Assembly (NCBI GenBank): GCA_002311315.1
Contig: DBZZ01000045.1
Coordinates: 37,726-47,735, forward strand
DNA from: Methylococcaceae bacterium UBA1147
GTDB lineage: Bacteria > Pseudomonadota > Gammaproteobacteria > Methylococcales > UBA1147
Direction: 5' to 3'
Length of the DNA: 10,010 bases
Below, one piece after another: positions 1-8,300 of this stretch. The notes below the pieces were generated by a model that saw only the letters and a list, made by a program, of their open reading frames with translations, did no database searches and was not told the DNA's origin. Within the stretch, counting starts at the first letter, position 1; each line of letters opens with the position of its first letter. The translations under genes were made by a program, and so were the position numbers.

Positions 1-813
1 CCCGGGTATTCACTAAGGAAGGCCCAGAGTCTGCTCGAATTTCAGCACCACATCCAAACTTCGATGTTACAACACCGAGTCATTACCAATAATGCCTATA
101 CGTCCTGGTTCAGTCAGGGCCGTCAGAACCTTGGCCAAATCAAGGCTTTCATCATCCAGTTCTCGGTCTTTTCGAACCAGTTTCTACTGGCCCAGATGAA
201 CAAGATGATTAACGCTGACAGCCTGGAAAGCATGCGCTCATCGAAAGAAATCCTGGCTAATGAGATCGGTGTCCGGTTTAAATCGAAAAAGGACAAAACC
301 ACTGATGAAATTTACGGATCCACCGATGGCTCGGTCGAAAACAGCACCTTCCGTTTTGACTCGGCGCATTTTGAATGGATTTATGCAATCGCTCGAGAAC
401 TCGGGCTCAACTTCGATGAAATCGGCAAAGCAAGGCAAGGCACGGAATCAACGCGGTTTTTCTGTGACGAGCTGTTCCGGCTGTATGGAGGCGACAATTA
501 CCAGCTTTCCCAATCCGCCAGTTTCGCGATCGAAAACTGGGCCGCTGCAGGATTCTGGAAAGAACTGATCACAGGATTTGACCTTTTCAACCGAAATAAC
601 AGTATGCACTTGCCTCTTGGTTTTTTCATCTGGCATGACCGCATCGAATCTCAGCATGCTGAACATACTCAGGAAGAACTGGAAGAACTGTATTTCACCC
701 ACGAAATTGACGAAGAGGGCTTTCTTCTCAATGGCAATACCATGCTCGATGCGGTTGACGTATTCTGGAATGGTCTCGATGAGCAGCGCCGCGAACTTTC
801 AGTCAACCATTAA
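1..813 (+). CDS. Heme-oxygenase-fold (HDO/CADD/UndA-like) putative diiron oxygenase, 5'-partial
   Basis: The frame is open from base 1. The first ATG is at 64, but the 21 codons before it (including LLEFQHHIQTS) read as a continuation of the first helix, so the gene probably starts upstream of the window. From the ATG at 64 the protein has 249 residues and is rich in predicted helix. Residues 187-201 (FFIWHDRIESQHAEH) contain H191-x3-E195-x2-H198, which matches the His-x3-Asp-x2-His ligand spacing of the chlamydial CADD diiron protein. E157, H102 and perhaps E67 or D99 are further candidate ligands on other helices. Members of this fold include TenA, PqqC, CADD, UndA, BesC and SznF; many use two irons and O2 to oxidise amino acids or fatty acids. 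No signal peptide or membrane segment is seen, so it should be cytoplasmic. Its 3' end overlaps the IDO-family gene, implying co-translation. The family placement is fairly sure; substrate and reaction are unknown. Confidence 0.7.
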   Translation, partial: PGYSLRKAQSLLEFQHHIQTSMLQHRVITNNAYTSWFSQGRQNLGQIKAFIIQFSVFSNQFLLAQMNKMINADSLESMRSSKEILANEIGVRFKSKKDKTTDEIYGSTDGSVENSTFRFDSAHFEWIYAIARELGLNFDEIGKARQGTESTRFFCDELFRLYGGDNYQLSQSASFAIENWAAAGFWKELITGFDLFNRNNSMHLPLGFFIWHDRIESQHAEHTQEELEELYFTHEIDEEGFLLNGNTMLDAVDVFWNGLDEQRRELSVNH

Positions 814-1930
814 TCCGGCAAACTACGGGCACCACCGTGAGATACTGAAGCCGGGCTACTTGCGAAGAGGCTTTCTCCCGGTTGCCGACCCACTTTGCCG
901 CTTTCCACGTGGTTCCCCCTACGCCGTACTGGATGAAGTCGGCCTGGGGCTTCCTCAAGCCCTTCTTGAAAGCAGTTTTCGCCGGCAAATGCGCAACCTC
1001 GATATTCCCTTTTGGGTGGATAGCGGAAGTTCAAACGATCCTGCTGCCCTGCGGCTGTATTACCTCCGTATCGGCTTTATTGTCTCGGCCTACATTCACC
1101 AGATCGGTCAACAATCCTGCCATAGTTTGCCGGTTAACCTCGCAAAACCCCTGATCCATGTCTGCGAACGGTTGGATCGCCCCCCGATTCTCAGTTATGA
1201 CGGCTATGCACTGTACAACTGGAAACGCCTCGATCCGCTACAGCCAGTCCAGCTCGGCAACATCGAAACGCTGCAGAATTTTGTGGAACTATACGATGAG
1301 CACTGGTTTATCCTGGTTCATGTCGAAATCGAAGCGATCGCTGCAGAAATTCTGGCGGCAATAACGAAGATCCATTACAAATCCAGAGCCACCCGGAATC
1401 GAGACCTCTGTCCGGAAATGTGGGGCATCGCCGACGCGATCAACAAACAGACTAATGTACTGAAACGGATCCCCGAAAAGATGGACCCTAAACTATATTT
1501 TATAAAGTTTCGCCCTTATATCGGCTTTTTCAACAAAGTCCATTTCCAGGGAATCGATGCACAGCCGGTCGACTTGCGCGGCGAGACCGGTGCCCAAAGC
1601 AGCATTTTCCCTGTTTTGGAAGCCCTGATGAAAATCCCCCACGAACCGTCGATTTTGATGCGGCATCTTGACGATCTGCGTAACTACATGCCCTCGCAAC
1701 ATCGGCAATACATTGCGGAAGTCAGGCAACTGCCATCGCTCAGAAAGAAAGAATACCGAAATCCTTTCAACGCCATCCTAGATGCCATGATCGGGTTTCG
1801 GAAAGTTCATTACAGCTGGGCCACCGAGTACATCCACAACCGGAGCCGGGATGGCCTGGGAACCGGAGGTACCCCGTATAGGCAATGGCTCGCACAATTG
1901 ATTGACGAAACCTGCCGCCACCGTTTCTAA
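779..1930 (+). CDS. Indoleamine 2,3-dioxygenase family heme protein
   Basis: This 383-residue protein carries the hallmarks of IDO along its whole length. They are RGFLPVADPL (30-39); PPILSYDGY...NWKRLDP (135-153), like the human PPIL-YAD...NWKKKDP; FRPY (244-247); RGETGAQSS (267-275), corresponding to human GGSAGQSS; NYMPSQHR (302-309), like RRYMPPAHR; H344 in FRKVHYSW, the expected proximal heme ligand (His346 in human IDO1); and GTGGTPY (361-367). IDOs are cytoplasmic heme enzymes that insert O2 across the indole 2,3 bond, normally turning tryptophan into N-formylkynurenine; related bacterial enzymes (MarE, PrnB) act in natural-product pathways. Two starts are possible: 770 has almost no spacer to a Shine-Dalgarno, while 779 has GGAA about 8 bases upstream and is preferred. 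It overlaps the HDO-like gene by 35 bases, pointing to translational coupling. Family assignment is strong; tryptophan as substrate is inference. Confidence 0.85.
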   Translation: MSSAANFQSTINPANYGHHREILKPGYLRRGFLPVADPLCRFPRGSPYAVLDEVGLGLPQALLESSFRRQMRNLDIPFWVDSGSSNDPAALRLYYLRIGFIVSAYIHQIGQQSCHSLPVNLAKPLIHVCERLDRPPILSYDGYALYNWKRLDPLQPVQLGNIETLQNFVELYDEHWFILVHVEIEAIAAEILAAITKIHYKSRATRNRDLCPEMWGIADAINKQTNVLKRIPEKMDPKLYFIKFRPYIGFFNKVHFQGIDAQPVDLRGETGAQSSIFPVLEALMKIPHEPSILMRHLDDLRNYMPSQHRQYIAEVRQLPSLRKKEYRNPFNAILDAMIGFRKVHYSWATEYIHNRSRDGLGTGGTPYRQWLAQLIDETCRHRF

Positions 1931-2273
1931 ACCCCGCCCGATCAGGAGCTGAAAATATGGCCGGGTAGCTTCAGATCCACGTGTTGATACCAGAGGTGCT
2001 TGGTTCTATGAACAACGCAGAACCCCTGTGGGCGAGCTGATCACAATATTTCTGTGCCTAATCCAGAATATCGTTCAAAATAAGCTCGGCGCCGATCTCC
2101 TTGTCATCAGCGTTATTCGGCTTCCCCCGCAGGCTCCAATCAGCACGTCACCAGTGGATCGAAAAGCCTGTAACAACCGGCCGTCTTTATGATTGGGACT
2201 CTGCTGACCGATATTTTGACTGTCTTGGTGCTTTTGTGCTTTGAAGCGCGGTCAGACAACATTGAGCTTAGGT
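1931..2273. other. Convergent intergenic region with possible gene debris
   Basis: No intact gene is supported in these 343 bases between the converging IDO and acyl-CoA dehydrogenase genes. A good Shine-Dalgarno (AGGAG, 1944-1948) lies 8 bases before ATG 1957, but that frame reads only MAG and stops at 1966; past the stop it continues open to a TGA after about 23 codons. Another plus frame is open without a start from 1953 to the TGA at 2190. On the minus strand, bases 2147-2061 are open for 29 codons between two stops and include the protein-like string DDKEIGAELILNDILD. These may be relics of one or more decayed genes; the true strand is unclear. A perfect 7-bp inverted repeat, CTGACCG (2204-2210) and CGGTCAG (2249-2255), flanks a 38-base spacer. 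No convincing intrinsic terminator is seen for either gene. Confidence 0.4.
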
Positions 2274-4211
2274 TTAGACCTTTTCTTCGGGCAAATCCCA
2301 GGGAAGCGTGTCGCCTTCGAGGATATCGGCATAATGCCCGTTCATAATCTTACTGCCCAGCGAATCGATTTGTTTTTCGCGGGCAATCCCGCGTTGTCTG
2401 ATCTTTCTGACTAGATGTGCCACCTCAATCTCGGCGCGAACGCAAAATTCACTGGCCAATTCAATCTCCGCTTTTTTGTCTGAGTCGGCAGCACGAATAC
2501 AGGTGATTGCCATGGCCGAAAGCAGCAAGGCAATTTCCGCACAATCGCCGATTAACAACTGGCGTTGCTCCAGACTCTGCGTAGGTGTTGGCAACTGTCC
2601 AGGCTTTCCTGTCAGCCGGTTTCCAATACGGAGGAAACAGTAACGTAGCGTTTCTGCCATCATCCGATTCATGAGTAGGCGGAAAAGTCGCTGCTTGCCG
2701 CGATGAATAAAAGACATATGCGTTTTTAAAGAGGCCGGTAAACTCAGGCTACAACCCGGAGAAGGTAAGAAATACCAACGACCGTATTGCAGCCCCAACC
2801 GGAAAAGAACGCTTGCTGTTCTGTGCTGGCTCAGCAGAGTCAAATCCCTGAGAGAACTATCAAGCAAACAGCGCATGAGATAGAGACGGAGAATATTGCT
2901 TCCGCCTTCACCAATTTTTAGCATACGGGCACTTCGGAACAAACGTTCGATCGGCACGGCGGTTTCACCTCTACTGGCCTGCGAGGCATGGGTTTCATAG
3001 CCACGGCCGCCCCTGAGCTGAAGGGTTTCATCAGCGACTTTCATCAAAGAATGGGAACAAAACAATTTGAGCATCGCCGCTTCCAGACGAATGTCAGTGT
3101 CCCCCCGATCGGAACATCCAGAAACGAATCGCAAAAAGGATTCGGCTGCGTAGGTGCGGCAATGCATGTCCACCAGTTGCTCGGTATTTAATGAGTGTTC
3201 CCCAACGGGCTTACCTCCCTGCACTCTTCGAACGCCCCACCAACGCGCCGTGTGGGTCAATTGTTTCAACATGCCTAGAGAAATCGCGGAAATATTGATC
3301 CGTCCAGAGCCTAGGTTCATGAACGAAATCTTAAGGCCTTCGCCGATTTCCCCGACCTGCTGACTGGCCGATACCCGTACCTTGTCGAGCCGAATCGCCG
3401 CATTGGGGAGGCCGTGCCAGCCGCAAAATGCAAGGGGCCGAATTTCGATGCCTGGTGTGTCGCGTTCTACCAAAAAAGCGGTGATGCGCCAACGAGGCTT
3501 CAGGGTCGAGATTTCCTCACCGGGAAAAACCACCACCGCCAGCATCATGAAAACATCAGCTACGGTGCCCAGGGTGGTATAGAGCTTACCGCCGCGATCC
3601 CAGCTGCCGCTGAGTTCAAAATAACTGCCGTCCGAGCTCGATCGTGCCACCGTTTGCAAGCGGCTTGGGTCGGACCCGGTTTCGGGCGTGGTTAGGCAAA
3701 AGGCACCGATGTCCGTTTCTGCCAGACGATGTAAATATTTTCGTCTCAGCTTTTCACCTTCGATTGAATCGGGATGCAGTTTTTTCTCAGACAAAAGGCC
3801 CTGCGCTACACCAAGCTGCTGCACCGAGACCACTAGAGCCAAAACTTCACTGCGACTGGCTATAGTCTCCAGAAGGCGGCTGTAGGCGCACTGGCCTAGC
3901 CCCAATCCACCGTAGGATTTTGGAATGCGTGCTGACAGGCAACCGAGGGTACGCAATCCTTGCAGGTACGCTGGCGGAATTTGTTTCCGGTTTTCGATGG
4001 TTTCGGCGTCGACTTCATCACGCAGCCATTGGCGCACGCGACCAATGAGTGCTTCATCTCTCTGGCGGCAGGTGTCCCACTGATTCAGACATTCCCGGAT
4101 GCGGGAGTAATCGGGCCCGCTGGTCAGAAGGCCTGCCAAGGGCGTCGCTTTCTGCCGATCATGCGCTGATTCAAAGGTGGCTTTGAATCGCTGATAGTCT
4201 TCTTCTTTCAA
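2274..4211 (-). CDS. Acyl-CoA dehydrogenase, VLCAD-like with long C-terminal extension
   Basis: This FAD flavoprotein of about 645 residues should introduce the 2,3 double bond into an acyl-CoA. Visible family signatures are YGGLGLG (about 100-106), CLTTPETGSD (about 172-181, the flavin/substrate-binding ALTEPxAGSD motif), LQLRGGRGYE (about 397-406) and KIGEGGSNILRL (about 432-443). In the last one the glutamate at about 435 sits where the catalytic base of most acyl-CoA dehydrogenases and VLCAD lies (IxEGTNDI). Ordinary members end soon after this motif at about 380-400 residues; here some 200 more helical residues follow, an architecture like VLCAD/ACAD9. There is no in-frame ATG between the upstream stop and the conserved region. 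Two adjacent TTG codons (4214 and 4211) are the only starts, and GGGAGAG just upstream is better spaced for 4211. It is the last gene of the icmF-SDR-dehydrogenase series, but lies 400 bases beyond the SDR gene, so it may be partly uncoupled. The family is clear; chain length and branching specificity are not. Confidence 0.88.
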   Translation of the reverse strand: MKEEDYQRFKATFESAHDRQKATPLAGLLTSGPDYSRIRECLNQWDTCRQRDEALIGRVRQWLRDEVDAETIENRKQIPPAYLQGLRTLGCLSARIPKSYGGLGLGQCAYSRLLETIASRSEVLALVVSVQQLGVAQGLLSEKKLHPDSIEGEKLRRKYLHRLAETDIGAFCLTTPETGSDPSRLQTVARSSSDGSYFELSGSWDRGGKLYTTLGTVADVFMMLAVVVFPGEEISTLKPRWRITAFLVERDTPGIEIRPLAFCGWHGLPNAAIRLDKVRVSASQQVGEIGEGLKISFMNLGSGRINISAISLGMLKQLTHTARWWGVRRVQGGKPVGEHSLNTEQLVDMHCRTYAAESFLRFVSGCSDRGDTDIRLEAAMLKLFCSHSLMKVADETLQLRGGRGYETHASQASRGETAVPIERLFRSARMLKIGEGGSNILRLYLMRCLLDSSLRDLTLLSQHRTASVLFRLGLQYGRWYFLPSPGCSLSLPASLKTHMSFIHRGKQRLFRLLMNRMMAETLRYCFLRIGNRLTGKPGQLPTPTQSLEQRQLLIGDCAEIALLLSAMAITCIRAADSDKKAEIELASEFCVRAEIEVAHLVRKIRQRGIAREKQIDSLGSKIMNGHYADILEGDTLPWDLPEEKV

Positions 4212-4250
4212 CAAGCTCTCCCGCGAAAGCGCATATGATTTTTGACCGAC

Positions 4251-4416
4251 AAAAAAAAAGCCGGTTCAATGCCATCGTTGGATAGTGCCCGGGAATCGGA
4301 GCGAAACCAGTACAATCGGCATGTTTGGACAGGCAAAAAATCAAGGGTTTGTGAACCCGGCAACCAAAGAAGCCGGGGCCGATCGGATGCGGACCTGTGC
4401 AGTCGGCCTGTCTGAA
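4251..4416 (-). repeat. Degenerate tandem repeat, two units of about 85 bases
   Basis: Plus-strand blocks 4295-4320 and 4382-4407 share 18 of 26 bases without gaps (both begin ATCGGA and end TCGGC), and the similarity goes on more weakly for 9 more bases (24 of 35 overall). The offset is 87 bases. Read on the minus strand, each unit begins with GCCGAyTGyACwGGT, passes a CCGAT and a C/G-rich segment, and ends in a T-run (six T at 4340-4335, nine T at 4259-4251). The T-run lies 35 to 41 bases beyond the conserved block in both units. Identity is modest, so chance or old duplication both remain possible. Confidence 0.4.
4335..4377 (-). terminator. Possible intrinsic terminator with a competing hairpin
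   Basis: On the minus strand a short stem GGGTT-CACA-AACCC (4358-4345) is followed by TTGATTTTTT (4344-4335), the form of a weak intrinsic terminator. The three G of its left arm are also part of a stronger upstream stem, CCCGGC/GCCGGG (4377-4372 with 4361-4356, 10-base loop). The two stems cannot form together, which resembles a terminator/anti-terminator pair. It lies after the SDR gene and before the acyl-CoA dehydrogenase gene. The stem is short, so termination would be inefficient. Confidence 0.35.
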
Positions 4417-4616
4417 TACCTTACTGATGCATGTGCAGGATCTGTGGCTATGACCGGGGAAAGGTCTCAAGCTGTAGCATAGTTGAACGATTGCTTGCAA
4501 TAAAACCGTTGTTGAACAACCCTGCGCCGCATTTGCAGCCTCTACGCACGTGCAATGGGTTATGATCCCACGGGTTACATCGGTCAGAGATAACCGCATT
4601 CCAAATCAGATCTCTC

Positions 4617-5366
4617 TCACATGCGCAAGCCAGCGTCCAGCCGAATCACTTCTCCATTGAGCATAGGATTTTCAATGGTATGTGCAATGAGAGCGGCAAA
4701 TTCTGAAGGTTTGCCAAGACGAGATGGAAAAAGGCTCTGCTGTTCAAGCGCCTTGCGTTGATGCTCTTTGACCGACGAGAACATCGGCGTATCAAAGACA
4801 CCCGGACTCACTGTCATCACACGGATCCCGTATTCGGACAGTTCCCGTGCCAAGGGCAAGGTCATACCGACAATAGCGGCCTTCGATGCGGCATAGGCAC
4901 TCTGGCCAATTTGACCATCGGAGGCGGCGATAGATGCGGTATTAATAATAATCCCGCGCTCACCATCGCTATTCGGCGGATTGTCCATCATTGCTACGCT
5001 CGTTTGACGCACCATGTCGAAGGTACCAACAAGATTCACATCTAGACAGCGTTTAAAATTCTCCAGATCGAAGACCGCGCCATCCTTAGAGATCAACTTT
5101 TCCGCATAGAGTATGCCGGCGCAGTTGATTAGTCCGTGTATTAGCCGAAATTTCTGCGTAGCTTCTCGAAGGGCAGCGGCGATGTCATCACTACGCGTGA
5201 TGTCTGCGCGGATGCACAGGATTCGGTCGTCATCGAATTCACTTCGATCCTGCCTAAGGTCCAGCGCTACAACACGAGCATGCTGGCCAACAAGGTACCG
5301 ACTGACGGCGAGACCCAAGCCAGAAGAGGCTCCGGTGACGATGAATGTTGCATTGGGAATCTGCAT
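4617..5366 (-). CDS. SDR, 3-hydroxyacyl-CoA dehydrogenase type 2 (HSD10-like)
   Basis: This 249-residue classical short-chain dehydrogenase should oxidise a short (S)-3-hydroxyacyl-CoA, such as 3-hydroxybutyryl- or 2-methyl-3-hydroxybutyryl-CoA, to the 3-oxo ester with NAD+. It shows TGASSGLG (11-18), an acidic D36 after strand 2 that favours NAD over NADP, NCAG (81-84), N111, S145, Y158 and K162 (catalytic tetrad, with YAASK), and SPGVFDTPMF (187-196). The C-terminal EVIRLDAGLRM is typical of HSD10 homologues. A start at 5411 is also open, but would add 15 residues before the Rossmann fold and overlap the mutase gene. The ATG at 5366 begins right before the first beta strand as in the family, and lies 10 bases after the icmF stop. 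No strong ribosome binding site is seen, so translation is probably coupled to icmF. The gene order supports a role just before the thiolase step. Confidence 0.88.
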   Translation of the reverse strand: MQIPNATFIVTGASSGLGLAVSRYLVGQHARVVALDLRQDRSEFDDDRILCIRADITRSDDIAAALREATQKFRLIHGLINCAGILYAEKLISKDGAVFDLENFKRCLDVNLVGTFDMVRQTSVAMMDNPPNSDGERGIIINTASIAASDGQIGQSAYAASKAAIVGMTLPLARELSEYGIRVMTVSPGVFDTPMFSSVKEHQRKALEQQSLFPSRLGKPSEFAALIAHTIENPMLNGEVIRLDAGLRM

Positions 5367-5376
5367 CGCAACCGAC

Positions 5377-8300
5377 TCACAGGGCTCGCCGATATTGGCC
5401 GCCGACCTCATAAAACGCTTGGGTGATCTGCCCCAAAGAACAGCTCCGCACAGTTTGCATTAATTCTGGGAAAATAGCCTCGTGCTTGATTACGGTTTGT
5501 TTGAGTTTTTCCAAGGCTGCCGCCGATTTGTTGCGGTTTCTTTCATGAAACCGTCTCAGACGCTGTATCTGGTTGCGTTTATCCGATGTGCTGGAACGTA
5601 CCGGCTTGATTGCTGCCAATTTGTTCGCAGAGAGCGACCTTAACGTGTTAAGGCCAATGATGGGGATGCTGCCATTGTTTTTGCCAGATTCATACCGCAG
5701 GCTTTCCTCTTGGATTTTACTGCGTTGGTAGCCGCTATCCATGCCACCCAGCACGCCTCCTCGTTGAGACAATCGGTCAAACTCATCCAGCACTGCCTGT
5801 TCTACTTGATCGGTCAGATACTCAATGATGAAAGAGCCCTGATTGGAATTCTCGTTCTGTGCCAACCCCCATTCCTTGTTGATGATGGCTTGTATGGCCA
5901 GAGCACTTCTCAGGGTCTCTTCCGTGGGTGTAGTGATGGCTTCGTCGCGGGCGTTAGTGTGCAGACTATTGCACTGATCATAAACAGCGTTAAGCGCCTG
6001 CAGCGTCGTACGGATTTCATTGAAATCCACGGTTTGAGCATGCAGCGATCGGCCAGAAGTTTGAATGTGATATTTTAACTTTTGGCTGCGCTTTCCGACA
6101 CCATAATGGTCTCTCATGGCAACGGCCCATATTCGGCGTGCTACCCTCCCGATAACGGCATATTCAGGATCCATGCCGTTGGAGAAAAAGAAAGACAGGC
6201 GGTGGGCGAAATCATCGACTTTCATGCCCCGTGCACGGAAAATTTCCACGTACGAAAAACCGTTGGCCAAAGTAAACGCCAGTTGGGTGATAGGATTGGC
6301 GCCAGCTTCGGCGATGTGGTAGCCGGACACCGACATTGAATAAAAGTGGAGGATCTTCTGTTCGATAAAATATCGCTGTACATCCGCAAGCAACCTGAGG
6401 CTGAAGTCGATGGAAAAGATACAGGTATTCTGGCCCTGATCCTCCTTTAGGATATCAGCCTGAACTGTGCCACGGACGGTCTGCAATGTGTACCGGCGAA
6501 TTTTCTCTGTTTCCCTAGCATCCGGTGGACGCTTGTGTTCGTCTGTGAATTTGGCCAGTTGCTGATCAATGGCGGTGTCAAAAAACATCGCCAGCAGAAT
6601 CGGGGCCGGGCCATTAATGGTCATGGATACCGAAGTTTTTGGATGGCATAGGTCAAATCCCTGAAAGAGGGATTTCATATCGTTCAGGGTTGCCACCGAA
6701 ACACCGGAGTTTCCGATCTTACCGAGAATATCCGGCTGTTCGTCAGGGTCGCAGCCGTACAACGTAACTGAATCAAAGGCCGTGGACAGACGCTGCGCGT
6801 CACTGTCCTGGCAAAGGTACTTGAATCGTTGATTGGTGCTTTCCGGCCCCCCTTCACCGGCAAACATGCGGGTCGCGGCTTCATCGCTTCGTTTTGACCG
6901 GAAAACGCCTGCGGTAAAGGGGAATTTGCCCGGCAGATTCTCCAGCATCAGCCATCGAAGGAGATCCCCATGACCCCGAAACGTAGGTCGTGCAACCTTA
7001 GGGAACGCCAAGCCGGACAACGTGACAAGCATATCGGCATCACTTCCCAACGAAGGGTTCACGTGATGATCCAGGTAATCCTTCAATGCTTCCCGCAACG
7101 CCGGGTCGAGGCATTTTTCCTTTGTTTTTATGGGTTCATCCAGCATCACCGCGGAACTGTCATCAAGTTGATTTCTAACCATGGACAGCCCCTGGATCTG
7201 ATGAGCCAGTTCGGCCTGCTGATCGGCCTTACTTCGATAGGCGCGGACGACACGCGCGATATCGGCAAGATAGTACTGCCGATCAGACGGGATCAGAACA
7301 TCGTGGGGAGGCCCGACAGGTCGGATCGGCACGGTCAGGGACCGGTCCGGCGATGGCAAACCACATCCGTTTAGCAGTTGTCTAAGGTGCACATACAGGC
7401 GACTGGTGCCCTCGTCATTACAGCGTGCTGCAATGGTGCCGTACACGGGCATGGTGCTGCAGGCCTTGTCGAAGTCACCTCTGTTTCGCTGCAATTGTTT
7501 CTGAACCAGGAGCAAGGCATCGACACTGTTTTTGTCATCAAATTTGTTGAGCGCAACCAGGTCACAATAATCCAGCATATTGATTTTTTCTAACTGGCTT
7601 GGAGCACCGAACTCGCGTGTCATGACGTATAGGTTGATGTCCGCCATGGAAACGATTCCGGTACTCCCCTGGCCGATGCCCGGGGTTTCGATCAAGATCA
7701 GATCAAAATTTTCTTGTTGCAAGGTACGAACAAAAGCCGGCAACGCCGCAGGCATTTCATTCCCTGCTTTCCGCGTAGCCATGGAGCGCATATAGATATT
7801 CGACGAATTCAGTGCATTCATCCGTAGACGGTCACCTAGCAAGGCGCCGCCCGTCTTGACTCTGGATGGATCGATTGCGATCAAGGCAATTTTCAGCCGA
7901 TCCTTGTACTCCTGGCGAAAACGCCACAGCAATTCATCAATAAGCGATGACTTGCCAGATCCACCGGAGCCGGTGATCCCAAGGACAATCGCCTGTTTGC
8001 CAATGGCTTTGGATATTTCGGGTCCAGCAGGAGGATCTAGCTCGATGGTGGTGAGTTTTTCTGACAGTCTGCGCCAGCCAGGCGGAGCCGGCCCGGCCGG
8101 TTTTGAACGCTGGCGACAAATCCGCAGCATATCGTCGATCATACCCTGCAAACCCATTTTCTGACCATCTTCAGGCGAATAAATCGCGGCCACGCCAAGA
8201 GCGCGTAGCTTTTTGACTTCATCCGGGAGAATCACTCCACCACCCCCCCCGAATACGGAAATTCCGGCTAACCCACTGGATTCAAGCCGTTCCACAAGGT

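Larger units (their letters stand above)
4212..4616 (-). other. Intergenic region between SDR and acyl-CoA dehydrogenase genes
   Basis: These 405 bases separate two genes transcribed the same way and contain no gene I can support. They hold a degenerate tandem repeat (4251-4416), a hairpin cluster at 4335-4377, a run of nine A at 4251-4259 (T on the coding strand), and a perfect short palindrome GTTGTTGAACAAC at 4508-4520. Such length and structure between two genes of one pathway suggests a terminator, an attenuator or an internal promoter controlling the dehydrogenase gene. A 142-codon minus-strand reading (4599-4171) spans the region but runs into the dehydrogenase gene in another frame and has very unusual, cysteine-rich composition. 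Confidence 0.5.

Noticed and set aside
578..778. N-terminal extension of the IDO reading frame to an ATG at 578
   Set aside because: This part lies wholly inside the HDO-like gene, does not resemble IDO, and IDO similarity begins only around codon 805-860.
2204..2255. CTGACCG...CGGTCAG inverted repeat as insertion-sequence ends or a terminator
   Set aside because: Arms are only 7 bases with a 38-base spacer, no transposase is between them, and no T-run follows on either strand.
4171..4599. 142-codon cysteine-rich minus-strand reading frame between the SDR and dehydrogenase genes
   Set aside because: It runs about 40 bases into the dehydrogenase coding region in another frame, has a weak ribosome site, odd composition and no recognisable domain; the repeat and hairpins explain the region as well.
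6970..7374. Plus-strand reading frames of up to 134 codons inside icmF (also 5710-6078, 7856-8164)
   Set aside because: They are antisense to a strongly conserved mutase/GTPase coding region and have no family resemblance.
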